DNA of 64,000 nt from an uncultured Oscillospiraceae bacterium (GCA_910583885.1 CAJUAC010000003.1:1-64000), one strand, 5' to 3'; shown: positions 17,756 through 26,537, counted from the first letter of the stretch. Made by a program: numbers and translations. The notes: generated from the letters alone by a model not told the origin.

Positions 17756-18573
17756 TGGACTACCCCCCAGCTTGACCAACCTCCCCCGACGGAACCCTGG
17801 GCTTTATGCAGCCGCTGCTCCAGCATTTCCAGCCGGTGGAGATCTTCCTTCGCTATCCGATCATAATATTCGCATTTATTGCGCAGGTAAAGCGTTTCAA
17901 ACTCCATGGCGCATATGATCCCATCCCGCAGCAGGCCCTCGTCTCTGCTGGCGGTAAAAACGACCTTCCTCGTTTCAAATTTATCCATGTATTCATACAT
18001 CTCCCGGAGGAATGGGATGGCATCGATGGATATCCCGCCTCCAATACCTACGCGATATCCCATTTCACGAGCCCTTTTCGCCATGTCGATTGACTGGCTA
18101 AGCATAGCGGCGCTATTGAGCGCCTCCCTGCCCAGCCCCATTGACGCAGCATAATCTACCCTGCCAATTGCAACGGTATTCAAAAACCCTTTTCCGCCCA
18201 ACAAGATTTGATCCAGGTTCTGATGGCAGGTCACTGTCTCGGTGTTAATGATCCATTCGATCTCTTCAACCCGCCCAGCATATACCTTACGGCCCGCATC
18301 AACAAACTTTTTCATGGCAAATGGCGTCTCAATCATAGGCGCCATAATCCCGCCCGCACCCAGCATTCTGCATTGATCTAAATCCCGGATTGCCTCACAT
18401 CCGCCGATCTTGATAAACAGCTCCATATCGGCCCGGAATACGATCTCGTTCAACATGACAAGCTCATCAGTCCGTGACCCTTCTGCTTCAAATTCAGCCT
18501 TTATCGCCAACACGCCATATCTCTCTTTTAATCTTTTCAAAGTGTCCAGCATTTTTCTCTCAATGGTGTTCAT
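17752..18573 (-). CDS. HpcH/HpaI (citrate-lyase-beta-like) aldolase family protein
   Basis: 273 residues; GGAGG stands before the GTG/ATG pair at 18576/18573 and I take the ATG. The phosphoenolpyruvate/pyruvate-binding barrel signature is GAGGIMAPMIETPFA at about 95-110 and an Arg/Asp segment GRVDYAASMG at about 155. The family makes or breaks C-C bonds with pyruvate- or acetyl-type enolates and a divalent metal. The coding region overlaps the SDR downstream (ATGA), so the two are probably used in sequence. In this island it could add a three-carbon unit to an aldehyde made by LuxC; that is inference. The C-terminal 30 residues look like a low-complexity tail. Confidence 0.65.
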   Translation of the reverse strand: MNTIERKMLDTLKRLKERYGVLAIKAEFEAEGSRTDELVMLNEIVFRADMELFIKIGGCEAIRDLDQCRMLGAGGIMAPMIETPFAMKKFVDAGRKVYAGRVEEIEWIINTETVTCHQNLDQILLGGKGFLNTVAIGRVDYAASMGLGREALNSAAMLSQSIDMAKRAREMGYRVGIGGGISIDAIPFLREMYEYMDKFETRKVVFTASRDEGLLRDGIICAMEFETLYLRNKCEYYDRIAKEDLHRLEMLEQRLHKAQGSVGGGWSSWGVVQ

Positions 18574-18636
18574 CACGCTTCCTCCAGAGAGTCTTTTTAC
18601 AGCTTCTAAACGCTGACCATCGCTATTTCTTTATCT

Positions 18637-19380
18637 TTACAGCAGCCCGCCGTCCACCCGCAGCACCTGCCCTGTTATAAACCGGGACATGTCTGAGGAC
18701 ATAAAGATAACGGCATCTGCGATCTCTTCCGGCTGGCCCATACGCTTCATGATATTCCGGTTGAGGGCCTCCACCGTGTCTGCCTCACTCCTGTTGTGAC
18801 CCATATCCGTATCAGTCAGCGATGGCGCGACAGCATTGACCCGTATGCCGAACACACCAAGCTCAATGGCCAGGCGCCGCACCGCACCGACAATTGCAGC
18901 TTTGCTTGCTGTATATTCTGTATCTGAACCACCATCAAACACAGCGGTGGATGAAATAAATGTGATGCTGCCCTTTTTATTTTTCATCATATTTTTACTG
19001 ATGAGCTGCGTAAAGAGCAGCGGTGAAAAGAAATTGACCTGGAAGGTGCTTTTTATCTCATCCATCGTGGTCATCGCCAGCATTTTGAACGGATAGGAAA
19101 AGCCCACATTGTTTACCAAGATGTCAATCGTCTTTTTTGTCCTGATGATCTGTCTCGCCGCATCTTTTACCTGTTCCTCGCTCTGAAAATCCGCATATAC
19201 GGCCTGGATCTCCACATGGTGCTCCGCCGAGAGAGCCGCGCAGTACTCCGTGAACCCGGCAGTTTCCCTCCGCACCACCGCAAAGATATCCGCGCCTTGG
19301 GCAGCCATCCGCTCTAAAATCGCCTTGCCGATCCCACGGTTACATCCCGTGACCACCGCCGTCTTCCCTTGCAGCAGCAT
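18637..19380 (-). CDS. Short-chain dehydrogenase/reductase (SDR) 2
   Basis: 247 residues from the ATG at 19380 with AAAGGAGGA 8 nt upstream inside the end of LuxC copy 2. SDR landmarks: TGCNRGIGKA, NNVGFS, FISSTAVFD, the YTASKAA active site, and a C-terminal GQVLRVDGGLL with no further tail. FabG-like length. It follows the LuxE2-LuxC2 pair with a 13-nt gap, so it could reduce the keto or aldehyde product of that module. Substrate unknown. Confidence 0.85.
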   Translation of the reverse strand: MLLQGKTAVVTGCNRGIGKAILERMAAQGADIFAVVRRETAGFTEYCAALSAEHHVEIQAVYADFQSEEQVKDAARQIIRTKKTIDILVNNVGFSYPFKMLAMTTMDEIKSTFQVNFFSPLLFTQLISKNMMKNKKGSITFISSTAVFDGGSDTEYTASKAAIVGAVRRLAIELGVFGIRVNAVAPSLTDTDMGHNRSEADTVEALNRNIMKRMGQPEEIADAVIFMSSDMSRFITGQVLRVDGGLL

Positions 19381-19393
19381 CTCTACTCCTCCT

Positions 19394-20575
19394 TTATCCA
19401 CAAACATACCGGCTCATGCTCTCCACCATCTGAAAACCGTCCCAGATCAAGGACAGCTCCATGGTCCCGCCCAGGGGAACAATGCGGTCCACCCCCCGGA
19501 CACCGCTGGAAAATACCAGCTCCCGGAGCTGTTCCCGGCCTACGCCCAGCACCGCCACCGTCTGGCACCGCTTAGCCAGCACCGGGACAATCTCCTCCAA
19601 ATCCTTTGCGATATACTCAAAGAAGCAGCCGCCGCCGCACTTGTAGTCCATCACATCCGCCGTCAGACTGTCCAGCTCCGCCCGCACCACAAAGGTACTC
19701 CCGGGTACATAGCGGATGCCGGGGCGGCTCATGCCCAGCCCACAGACAGCGGCATACTTATCCACAGCCTGGATGGGCTGCATGGGATACTCCCGCTGGA
19801 CCATCCCCTCCAGGGTGCTCCAGAAGCGCTCCCTGGCCTCCCGGACCGCGCCGCCCAGCCAGACCACCAGCCGCGGGGAGCTGCAAGCGTTCTGGTCCGT
19901 GTAGTAGGTATCGGTGTAAAACCCCTTCGCCGTCTGCTCCGCATCGCTTGCCAGGTAGGCATCCGCGTCGATGACAGCAATGGAGTACCGGTCCGCAAAA
20001 GCCATCTCCACTGCCCGCGGGGGTAACGGCGCCTGCCGGATGGCCTCAATGGTGCGGTCCCCACCCCAGATGACCCGCAGGTCACACATCTGTGAGAGGG
20101 CCCGGGTGATCTCCGCACTGTGCCCGTGGCGCAGGATACATAGATAGGGCCTCATGTCCCCGCATTCCCCCTCCAAAAGGCGGTTGATGGCTTCGCAGAT
20201 GAGATCCACCTGGGGAAAGGGCCTGCTGGAGACCCGGACCACCGTGCAGTTCCCTGCCAGCAGGGAGGAGGTCATCGACACCGCAAAATTTACCGGGACA
20301 TTGGAGGGGGCGATATGCAGGGCCACCCCCCGGCCCAGCCGGTTCCGGTAGTCCCCCTCCCGGCAGGCGGCCTCCAGGGAGGCCCGGCGGATCCAATAGG
20401 CGTAGGCCTTCACATCCACGCCGCTCCGCTTATCCCGGAGCAGCAGCCGGGACAGCCGGGACAAAAACGTCACCGCCTGCTCCGAAAAGGCCCGGAGCAC
20501 AGGGGTCTCCGGCATCTGGTACAGCCGCTCCAGATCCCCCACCAGCCATGTCAAATCATTGCAGCCCAGCCGCAT
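19394..20575 (-). CDS. LuxC-family acyl reductase, copy 2
   Basis: 393 residues, paralogous to the copy at 10119. It shares RGVALHIAPSNVPVNFAVS, the VIWGGDRTIEAIR segment, and the active-site cysteine 231 in DQNACSSP. I start at the ATG at 20575 to match copy 1; a GTG 9 nt upstream is possible. The start lies inside luxE copy 2 with the same 20-nt overlap as in copy 1. It should reduce the acyl group handed on by LuxE copy 2 to an aldehyde with NADPH. The transketolase pair directly upstream suggests that the aldehyde is then extended by a two-carbon ketol unit (inference). Confidence 0.85.
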   Translation of the reverse strand: MRLGCNDLTWLVGDLERLYQMPETPVLRAFSEQAVTFLSRLSRLLLRDKRSGVDVKAYAYWIRRASLEAACREGDYRNRLGRGVALHIAPSNVPVNFAVSMTSSLLAGNCTVVRVSSRPFPQVDLICEAINRLLEGECGDMRPYLCILRHGHSAEITRALSQMCDLRVIWGGDRTIEAIRQAPLPPRAVEMAFADRYSIAVIDADAYLASDAEQTAKGFYTDTYYTDQNACSSPRLVVWLGGAVREARERFWSTLEGMVQREYPMQPIQAVDKYAAVCGLGMSRPGIRYVPGSTFVVRAELDSLTADVMDYKCGGGCFFEYIAKDLEEIVPVLAKRCQTVAVLGVGREQLRELVFSSGVRGVDRIVPLGGTMELSLIWDGFQMVESMSRYVCG

Positions 20576-21635
20576 AGGTATCACTGCACCCCCTTAGCTC
20601 TGCGCTCTTCATGCGCCCCAGGATCTGGATATATTTGCCCTTCCTGCCGCAGGGGCAGTCGTCCTCCCCCAAAATGACCCCCTCGTCCTCCGTAAGGAGG
20701 GCATGGCCGGGGTAGGAGCGGGGCAGGACAGAGACCACCTGGATCACCCCTCTCTGCCCCACAGGGCAGGGGGACAGATCCCGGTAATCCCGGATTACCA
20801 CATCAGAGTAAATGCTGGCGTGGAGGTGGCCGCACGCGCACTCGGCATAGATCGTGCCGGTCTGCTCCACCATGCCGTAGTGATCCAGGAAATGGCGGAT
20901 CCCACAGGCCCCCTGGAGGCACTTTTTGAACTCCTCCTGGGAGACCGCCTCCGCCTCCAGACGCTTCCAGCCCCCGCCGGTCATCAGGAACGCCTCAGAC
21001 AGGTCAAACCGCTCCTCCAGCCGGAGCAGCTCCTGATAGAAATGCCGCCACACCAGGAAGGTAAAACCGAAGATGATAAAGCGTTTCCCCTGGTATTTCC
21101 CCATAAACTCCCGCAGTTTGTCCACATTCAGCGTCATATCGTCGTTGAGGACAAAGGCCATCTCCCGAGCCGCGAACTGGAGGCCCATCACCGCCGCCCC
21201 CCGGGCGGTGAATGACCGCCGGTCCTTGAGCACCGCCGGGGTATCCACCACCAGCATGGGCAGCCGCCCCTTCCCCCAGAAATCCCCCAGGATCCGGAGC
21301 ATCACCTTCTGCTGGAGCATAGCGGTCCCTTTATCTACAAAAATCCTGGAAACCCGCTGGCCTGTGGTGCCAGAGGACGTCATGGTTTGGAAGACCTCCC
21401 CCCGGCTGATGCTCAGGAGGTCAAACTCCTTGAACAGCCTCACAGGGAAAAAGGGGATATCAGCCGGGGTCCTCACCTTGGACTCGTCATAGCCCAGCGT
21501 ATCCAGGAGACGGGCATACTCCGGGCAGCGCTCCCGGTGGAAACGGGTCAGCGCCGCCAGCTCCCCAGTGAGCATCCGGCACTTTTCCGCCTGGTCCAGG
21601 CCATAGGGGTGCAGCTGATGGAATGCCTCGATCAT
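20556..21635 (-). CDS. LuxE-family acyl-protein synthetase, copy 2
   Basis: 359 residues from the ATG at 21635, which overlaps the stop of the transketolase C-terminal subunit as ATGA and has GGAGGAGGG upstream. Adenylate-forming features: TMTSSGTTGQRVSR at about 105, FIIFGFTFLVWRHFYQELLRL, GMVEQTGTIY, CPCGRKGKYIQILGR and the near-terminal ELRGCSD with Cys350 as predicted acyl carrier. It is clearly paralogous to the copy at 11326. The pair was duplicated as a unit, since the junction is conserved. Acid substrate unknown and perhaps different from that of copy 1. Confidence 0.85.
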   Translation of the reverse strand: MIEAFHQLHPYGLDQAEKCRMLTGELAALTRFHRERCPEYARLLDTLGYDESKVRTPADIPFFPVRLFKEFDLLSISRGEVFQTMTSSGTTGQRVSRIFVDKGTAMLQQKVMLRILGDFWGKGRLPMLVVDTPAVLKDRRSFTARGAAVMGLQFAAREMAFVLNDDMTLNVDKLREFMGKYQGKRFIIFGFTFLVWRHFYQELLRLEERFDLSEAFLMTGGGWKRLEAEAVSQEEFKKCLQGACGIRHFLDHYGMVEQTGTIYAECACGHLHASIYSDVVIRDYRDLSPCPVGQRGVIQVVSVLPRSYPGHALLTEDEGVILGEDDCPCGRKGKYIQILGRMKSAELRGCSDTYAAGLQ

Positions 21636-22609
21636 GCGTCCCTCCTCCATTCCTGCGCGATCCGCGCCGCCAGCTGGATATCTGTCAGCCCCGCCTGCTC
21701 CCAAACATACCGCTGCGCCCCGGCTTCACAGAAAGCATCCTGAAAACCAAGAAATACCTGCCGGGGCGTATTGGCCAGCGTGGCTTTATACTCCGCCACA
21801 GCGCTGCCCATGCCGCCAGTGACCATATGCTCCTCCACTGTGACAATCAGCCTGTGCCGGGAGAAAACCTCCCGCAGCCCTTCCTTGTCGACCGGTTTTA
21901 TCGTGTGCATATTATAGACGGCGCAGGGGATCCCTTCCTTTTCTAACAGCACCGCCGCTTTCATGGCCTCGCTGACCATCAGCCCTGTGGCGATGACAGC
22001 GGGGCCGCTGCCCTCCCGCAGCGGGACCAGCTTCCCGGGGACAAAGTCATAGTCCGCCTCATAGGTTATGGGGCAGCCCAGCCCGCCGCTCAGCCGCAAA
22101 TATACCGGGCCCTCCGTATCCGCCGCCCACTCCGCCATCTTGACAGCCTCCAGGCTGTCCGCTGGGGAGAGTACCGTCATGTTGGGCAGGGCACGCAAAA
22201 AGGCCAGATCCTCAGTGGCCCAGTGGGAGATGCCCGACTTTGCCGCCGCCGCACCGGCGCTGGAGCCGATGATTTTCACATTGCACCCCATATGGGACAG
22301 GTTCTGCCGGATCTGCTCCAGGCTCCGCACCGCAATGAAGGAGGCGTAGGTGGAGGCAAACACGCAGTAGCCGTCCATCGCCAGCCCGGCGGCAATCCCA
22401 ACCATATTCTGCTCGGCAATGCCCACATTCAGGAACTTATCCGGGTATTTTTTCGCATAGCGCTCCATGCCGGAGAGGAGCGCCAAATCCGCCGTCAGCA
22501 GCTTGACCTGGTCCTTCCGGGCCGCGATATCCGGCATAGCGACGCCGAAGACTGCCCCCCGCTGGCCCATCCTGGCCCACATCTTGATGTTTGCCGGTGT
22601 GTACTTCAT
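21632..22609 (-). CDS. Transketolase-like, C-terminal subunit
   Basis: 325 residues from the ATG at 22609 (ATGA overlap with the N-terminal subunit). It holds the pyrimidine-binding domain with the cofactor-activating glutamate in NVGIAEQNMVGIAAGLA, TYASFIAVRSLEQIR, and the C-terminal transketolase domain (VSEAMKAAVLLEKEGI, HTIKPVDKEG, VEEHMVTGGMGSA). Split transketolases are common in Firmicutes and in sugar clusters. Together with the next gene it should move a two-carbon ketol group between sugars and aldehydes. Its coupling to LuxE/LuxC hints at a dedicated, not central-metabolic, job. Confidence 0.85.
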   Translation of the reverse strand: MKYTPANIKMWARMGQRGAVFGVAMPDIAARKDQVKLLTADLALLSGMERYAKKYPDKFLNVGIAEQNMVGIAAGLAMDGYCVFASTYASFIAVRSLEQIRQNLSHMGCNVKIIGSSAGAAAAKSGISHWATEDLAFLRALPNMTVLSPADSLEAVKMAEWAADTEGPVYLRLSGGLGCPITYEADYDFVPGKLVPLREGSGPAVIATGLMVSEAMKAAVLLEKEGIPCAVYNMHTIKPVDKEGLREVFSRHRLIVTVEEHMVTGGMGSAVAEYKATLANTPRQVFLGFQDAFCEAGAQRYVWEQAGLTDIQLAARIAQEWRRDA

Positions 22610-23439
22610 AGCCCTTCTCCCAACACTTCCGCTCTGGCCCGGTCGTACTCCTCCTGGGACAGGCGGTGATGATGCCACTCCGGGCGGTTCTCGATGAAGG
22701 AGACGCCCTTCCCCTTCACCGTCTCAGCAATAACGGCATGGGGCCGGCCGGCCGCAGCATCCTGGAATGCCTCCAGCAGCGCCGGGATACTGTGGCCGTC
22801 GCACTGGGACACATGCCAGCCGAAGCTGCCCAGCTTGGCGCCCAGGCTGTCCAGGCCCATTACCACCTCCGTGTCCCCGTCATAGGACAGGCGGTTCCGG
22901 TCGATGATGACGGTCAAATGATCCAGGCCGTAGTGGGCGGCGGACATCAATGCCTCCCACACGCTGCCCTCGTTCAGCTCCCCGTCCCCCATCAGGATGT
23001 AAATCCGGGAGGGCCGCCCCTGCTCCCGGGCAGCCAGGGCCATGCCGATGCCCACGGAGAGGGCCATGCCCAAGCTCCCGCCGGAGTACTCCAGGCCGAT
23101 CTCCGGCCGCCGGGGGTAGCCGGCCAGACGCCCGCCATCCTTCTGGAACGCCAGGATCTCCTCGTGGGGGAAAAAGCCCGCCTCTGCCAGGGCCGGGATA
23201 TGGGCCAGCACGCAGTGGTTTTTGCTGGGGATAAAGCGGTCCCGGTTCCTGTCCAGGGGGTTTTTTACGTCAAAGCGCAGCACCTCGCCGTAAAGTACCG
23301 CCAGGATCTCCACACAGGACAGGCTGCCGCCCACATGGGAGCCTCCGCTCCCCGCCGCCAGCGCCATGTCCAATGCGTCCAGCCGCATCCGCTTTGCCAT
23401 CCCAGCCAGCCGGAGGGCCTTTCCTGAAAGCTCACTCAT
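22606..23439 (-). CDS. Transketolase-like, N-terminal subunit
   Basis: 277 residues, usual for the split form. It carries the diphosphate/Mg site GDGELNEGSVWEALMSAAHY ending in DRN, the GGSHVGGSLSCVEIL motif near the N-terminus and SKNHCVLA. ATGA overlaps join it to the SDR upstream and the C-terminal subunit downstream, so the proteins are probably made in equal amounts. The complete active site forms only with the partner at 21632. Substrate not known; role inferred from position next to LuxE/LuxC copy 2. Confidence 0.9.
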   Translation of the reverse strand: MSELSGKALRLAGMAKRMRLDALDMALAAGSGGSHVGGSLSCVEILAVLYGEVLRFDVKNPLDRNRDRFIPSKNHCVLAHIPALAEAGFFPHEEILAFQKDGGRLAGYPRRPEIGLEYSGGSLGMALSVGIGMALAAREQGRPSRIYILMGDGELNEGSVWEALMSAAHYGLDHLTVIIDRNRLSYDGDTEVVMGLDSLGAKLGSFGWHVSQCDGHSIPALLEAFQDAAAGRPHAVIAETVKGKGVSFIENRPEWHHHRLSQEEYDRARAEVLGEGL

Positions 23440-24173
23440 ACTCTGCCACCATCCAAAACCATAATCTGGCCTGTCATAAAGGCCGCCGCGTCCGATGCCA
23501 AGTACAGCGCCGCCGCCGCGATCTCCTCCGGCCGTCCCAGCCGTCCCAGGCTGGTCCGCTCCAGTACCCTCTCCCGCTCCGCGTCGGATTTGAAACCGCC
23601 CATGTCCGTATCAACCAGCCCAGGGGCGATCCCATTCACCCGGATGCCGTACCGGCCCAGCTCCCGGGAGGCACAGCGGGTGATCCAGATCATCGCCGCC
23701 TTGCTGGAGCCGTAGGCGAGGTAGCCGGGCTGGGCCTCGATCCCCCCCACGGAGCACAGGTTGATGATGCAGCCACTCCTTTGGCGCATCATCCGCCGGG
23801 CAAACAGCTGCATCAGCTGCACCTGGGCAAAGACGTTTACCTGGTAGACCTCCCGCAACTTCTCCAGAGGCGTCATGGTGAACAGCCCGCCGTAGGGGAT
23901 CCCGGCACAGTTGAGCAGGACATCCACATCCCGCTTTTCGCCCAGGATCGCCTTGACGCCCGCCTGGACTGCCGCCTCATCCAGCAGGTCGAAGCAGACC
24001 GGCGTGATTGCTGCCCCAGTCCGGGCGGATTCCTCCGCCATATCCGCCTCAAAGGCCCCGCTGGGCCTCCGGGCACAGGCCCAGATATCATAGCCGTGCT
24101 CTGCGAACGCCTGGACCGACGCCCGCCCAATCCCCCGGTTCGCGCCGGTAATCACAATGGTTTTCCGTGTCAT
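23436..24173 (-). CDS. Short-chain dehydrogenase/reductase (SDR) 3
   Basis: 245 residues. TGANRGIGRA, NCAGIPYGG (here NCAG rather than NNAG), NLCSVGGIEAQ, YGSSKAA and a C-terminal GQIMVLDGGRV. It overlaps its neighbours on both sides by ATGA. Similar in length and style to SDR 1 and 2, so the island has three FabG-like reductases beside three carbon-carbon bond-forming systems. Probably reduces the ketol made by the adjacent transketolase pair (inference). Confidence 0.85.
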   Translation of the reverse strand: MTRKTIVITGANRGIGRASVQAFAEHGYDIWACARRPSGAFEADMAEESARTGAAITPVCFDLLDEAAVQAGVKAILGEKRDVDVLLNCAGIPYGGLFTMTPLEKLREVYQVNVFAQVQLMQLFARRMMRQRSGCIINLCSVGGIEAQPGYLAYGSSKAAMIWITRCASRELGRYGIRVNGIAPGLVDTDMGGFKSDAERERVLERTSLGRLGRPEEIAAAALYLASDAAAFMTGQIMVLDGGRV

Positions 24174-24826
24174 CGGAACACCCGATGCCCTGTATTTTCC
24201 GCAATCTCCCGGGCCGGGTTCCCCATAACGGTCCGGTTAGGGCGCACATCCTTCATGACCGCCGCGCCCATGGCGATGATCGCGTTCTCCCCAATGTGGA
24301 GGTGGTCACGGACGCAGGCGGAGATGCCGATGTAGACGCCCGGCCCAACCTTCGTATGGCCGGCAATGACGACATGGCTGGAGATCTGGCAGTGCTCGCC
24401 GATCTCCACGTCGTGGCCGATCATGGAAATCCCGTTGATATAGGCGTTATCCTTGATGACAGCCCCCGCCGAAATGGACACGCTGTCCTTCACGATCACC
24501 CCCTGCCCAAACACTGCGCTGGGGCTCAGGGCGCAGGTGGGATGGATGAGCGTTGCCAGATGGTAGCCTGCACCGGTCACCCGCTCATAGAGCGCCCTCC
24601 GGTCTGCCGGCTCACCGACCGCTATGGCAACCTCCACCCCATCCGCCGGGAATAGCCTGCGGAAGGACTCAAATGGAACCATCCGGCAGGAGAGGAACGT
24701 CCCGTCCGGCATGGTATCGTCGATAAAGAGGATCTCCTCCCATCTTCCCTCCCATTCCCGGGTAATCGTAATAATTTCATACAGCTCCCTGCCGGAGCCG
24801 CCAGTACCATAGATGGCAAGTTTCAT
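24170..24826 (-). CDS. PglD/NeuD-type sugar O/N-acyltransferase
   Basis: 218 residues: an N-terminal Rossmann-like PglD_N domain (LAIYGTGGSGRELYEI, FIDDTMPDG, to about residue 85) followed by left-handed parallel beta-helix hexapeptide repeats (HPTCALSPSAVFGQGVIV, GHDVEIGEHCQISSHVVIAGHTKVG) with the likely catalytic His in NGISMIGHD. The C-terminus GNPAREI is typical. Relatives acetylate 4-amino sugars (PglD, VioB) or sialic acid (NeuD). A 4-aminosugar route (RmlA/B plus DegT) exists in the island, so an N-acyl group on such a sugar is plausible. ATGA overlaps on both sides. Confidence 0.85.
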   Translation of the reverse strand: MKLAIYGTGGSGRELYEIITITREWEGRWEEILFIDDTMPDGTFLSCRMVPFESFRRLFPADGVEVAIAVGEPADRRALYERVTGAGYHLATLIHPTCALSPSAVFGQGVIVKDSVSISAGAVIKDNAYINGISMIGHDVEIGEHCQISSHVVIAGHTKVGPGVYIGISACVRDHLHIGENAIIAMGAAVMKDVRPNRTVMGNPAREIAENTGHRVFR

Positions 24827-25938
24827 AAGCTGCCCCTCCTTGCTCCTTCCAAAACCACTTCATTGAGTATCCTTGTAAATTCCTCAGCGCCATCTGAATT
24901 CAGGTGTGTCAGGTCAGCGAAAAGCTCCCGGCGGTCCGCAAACACATCGGAAAAGTCAAATATCTGTATATCCGATTTTTCCACGACCGCATAAAATGAT
25001 TCTTTCTTCTTTTCAAAGGCATCCAGGGATGCCTGGTTCAGCCCGCTCAAATAATACGGCGGCACAATCAAAACCGGGACGATCCCCTCTGCCCTCAGCT
25101 CCTGGCAAAAGGCTCCATATACCGCTATATTTTCCGTTTTTGTCTCCGGATATTGGCGAAGCCACAGGCCGTCCAGATCCGCCTTCCCATCCTCACCCCG
25201 GTAAATCCCCCGGTTTTGGTGCTCATATCGCTGGAAATGGTAAAAATCCGAAATCTTCCTGCCAAACATCTGATAGTTCGCCACATAGTCGGCCCCCTCC
25301 GGGGCCTGCCGGTAGTTGTGCCAGTCATTTAAGCCCCTCAGCGCGAACATCTGGCCTGTCCGGTAGTGATAGGCCGTCTTGGACATGTCATAGTCAAAGC
25401 AGTAATAGTGGAACACCAGAAGCGCAGCCTCTGCCGTTGAAAGCATCCTCCGATTCCGCATATGCTGGAATATCCGATAATTATAGTACAAGTCCAGCCC
25501 GTGCCAGGAGCAGTCATAGAAAGCGGGACGCAGCTTCTTTTTCAATATCCCGCGGAGCGAATAGGACAGCCCAAAAATCAAGTTCTCACCCCGGTATTGT
25601 GCCTCCAGATCCCTCACCAGATCCACCTGCATCTTCTCTGCGCCCTGATGCAGAAACATGGTAGGACGGACAATCTTCTCCGGCGAAACGCCCTGCTTTT
25701 CCAAACCGGACTCCATATCAGCCAGCACAGCTTCTTTAAAGGAGAGTGGGATAATATAGTCAAATTCCACCGCCCGCAGCTGCTCCAGTGGAATGAACCG
25801 CTTCCCGTCCAGCACATCGCTGGTATACCAGGTATCCGAATAGCCGATAATTTCATACCCGTCATCCAGGAAAAATTCAATATCACGCCGCAGCTCCACA
25901 TGCCGTACCCCATATAAAATGATCTGTTTCACGGCCAT
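24823..25938 (-). CDS. SGNH-type esterase/acyltransferase-like protein with N-terminal Rossmann module
   Basis: 371 residues from the ATG at 25938 (GGGGAGGGGAG upstream). Residues 1-95 form a small nucleotide-binding-like module (KQIILYGVRHVELRRDIE, IIGYSDTWY) seen in several island proteins. The rest looks SGNH-like: FGLSYSLRG at 122-130 with Ser125 as nucleophile candidate, and a C-terminal FADLTHLNSDGAEEF providing the Asp/His pair. No signal peptide or membrane segment, so it is cytoplasmic. Such proteins may move or remove acyl groups on sugars. Exact reaction unknown. It overlaps the NeuD-type gene by ATGA. Confidence 0.6.
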   Translation of the reverse strand: MAVKQIILYGVRHVELRRDIEFFLDDGYEIIGYSDTWYTSDVLDGKRFIPLEQLRAVEFDYIIPLSFKEAVLADMESGLEKQGVSPEKIVRPTMFLHQGAEKMQVDLVRDLEAQYRGENLIFGLSYSLRGILKKKLRPAFYDCSWHGLDLYYNYRIFQHMRNRRMLSTAEAALLVFHYYCFDYDMSKTAYHYRTGQMFALRGLNDWHNYRQAPEGADYVANYQMFGRKISDFYHFQRYEHQNRGIYRGEDGKADLDGLWLRQYPETKTENIAVYGAFCQELRAEGIVPVLIVPPYYLSGLNQASLDAFEKKKESFYAVVEKSDIQIFDFSDVFADRRELFADLTHLNSDGAEEFTRILNEVVLEGARRGSL

Positions 25939-25970
25939 CTCTCCCCCTCCCCAGGCTGCCTCCAGCAAAT

Positions 25971-26537
25971 TTACCGCTCCTTTGGCGGCCAGTCCTTGAC
26001 CGCCCCATCCCAGGGCTTGATCTGGTGCTGCTCCACGAGCCAGGCCAGCACCTCCGATAAGGTCACAATCTCGCCCTTGAATTCCCTCCGGCCCGCCTCC
26101 AGCTTCTCCTGGAGATCCGTCAAATCGCAGGCCACCAGGCAGTCCGCCGGGGGCAGCGGGTCGTCCCCAAGGCGGTAAACCGTCATCTGCTCATGCACTG
26201 CGCCAAAGTTGTCCAGCTCTACGGCGTAGGCTGGGGACACGCCCGCTTGGCCCTTCAGCGCGTCAAAAAAACGGCGGCCTTCCCGGTTCATGCCCATGAT
26301 TGCCACTGTTTGAAAGCCGTGGGCTGCAAAGTATTCACCAGGATGGATCCCCCTCTGCTCCAGCAGCAGCCAGGTGTAGAGCAGATCCTTCTCCTTAGCG
26401 GCAACAGCCAACTCGGCCTTCTGCTGGCGGTATTTTTCCAACCAGACCCGCTTTACCAGTGCGCCGCCCGCAGCCGCGCCCAACACCGCCGGCACCAGAT
26501 AGGCCATCGTGCGGAAAGGGCCCCTGTGCATTTTCAT
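25971..26537 (-). CDS. Hypothetical protein with N-terminal hydrophobic segment and Rossmann-like core
   Basis: 188 residues. A hydrophobic, Gly/Ala-rich stretch at about 11-28 (AYLVPAVLGAAAGGALV) suggests a membrane anchor, followed by a basic/charged helix and a nucleotide-binding-like unit from about 70 (TVAIMGMNREGRRFF). I do not recognise the family; the core resembles the PglD_N-like modules of its neighbours without a catalytic partner. The first codons and upstream 60 bp are similar in DNA to the start of the radical SAM gene at 29174 and the tail of the glycosyltransferase at 29182, a duplication scar. Function unknown. Confidence 0.6.
   Translation of the reverse strand: MKMHRGPFRTMAYLVPAVLGAAAGGALVKRVWLEKYRQQKAELAVAAKEKDLLYTWLLLEQRGIHPGEYFAAHGFQTVAIMGMNREGRRFFDALKGQAGVSPAYAVELDNFGAVHEQMTVYRLGDDPLPPADCLVACDLTDLQEKLEAGRREFKGEIVTLSEVLAWLVEQHQIKPWDGAVKDWPPKER

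Noticed and set aside
20576..20584. GTG at 20584 as start of LuxC copy 2
   Set aside because: Copy 1 has GCG at the matching place and must use the ATG 9 nt later, so the common start is the better choice.
10119..21635. Luminescence (lux) operon
   Set aside because: LuxC and LuxE homologues are present but no luciferase luxA/luxB or thioesterase luxD; the context is glycan synthesis.
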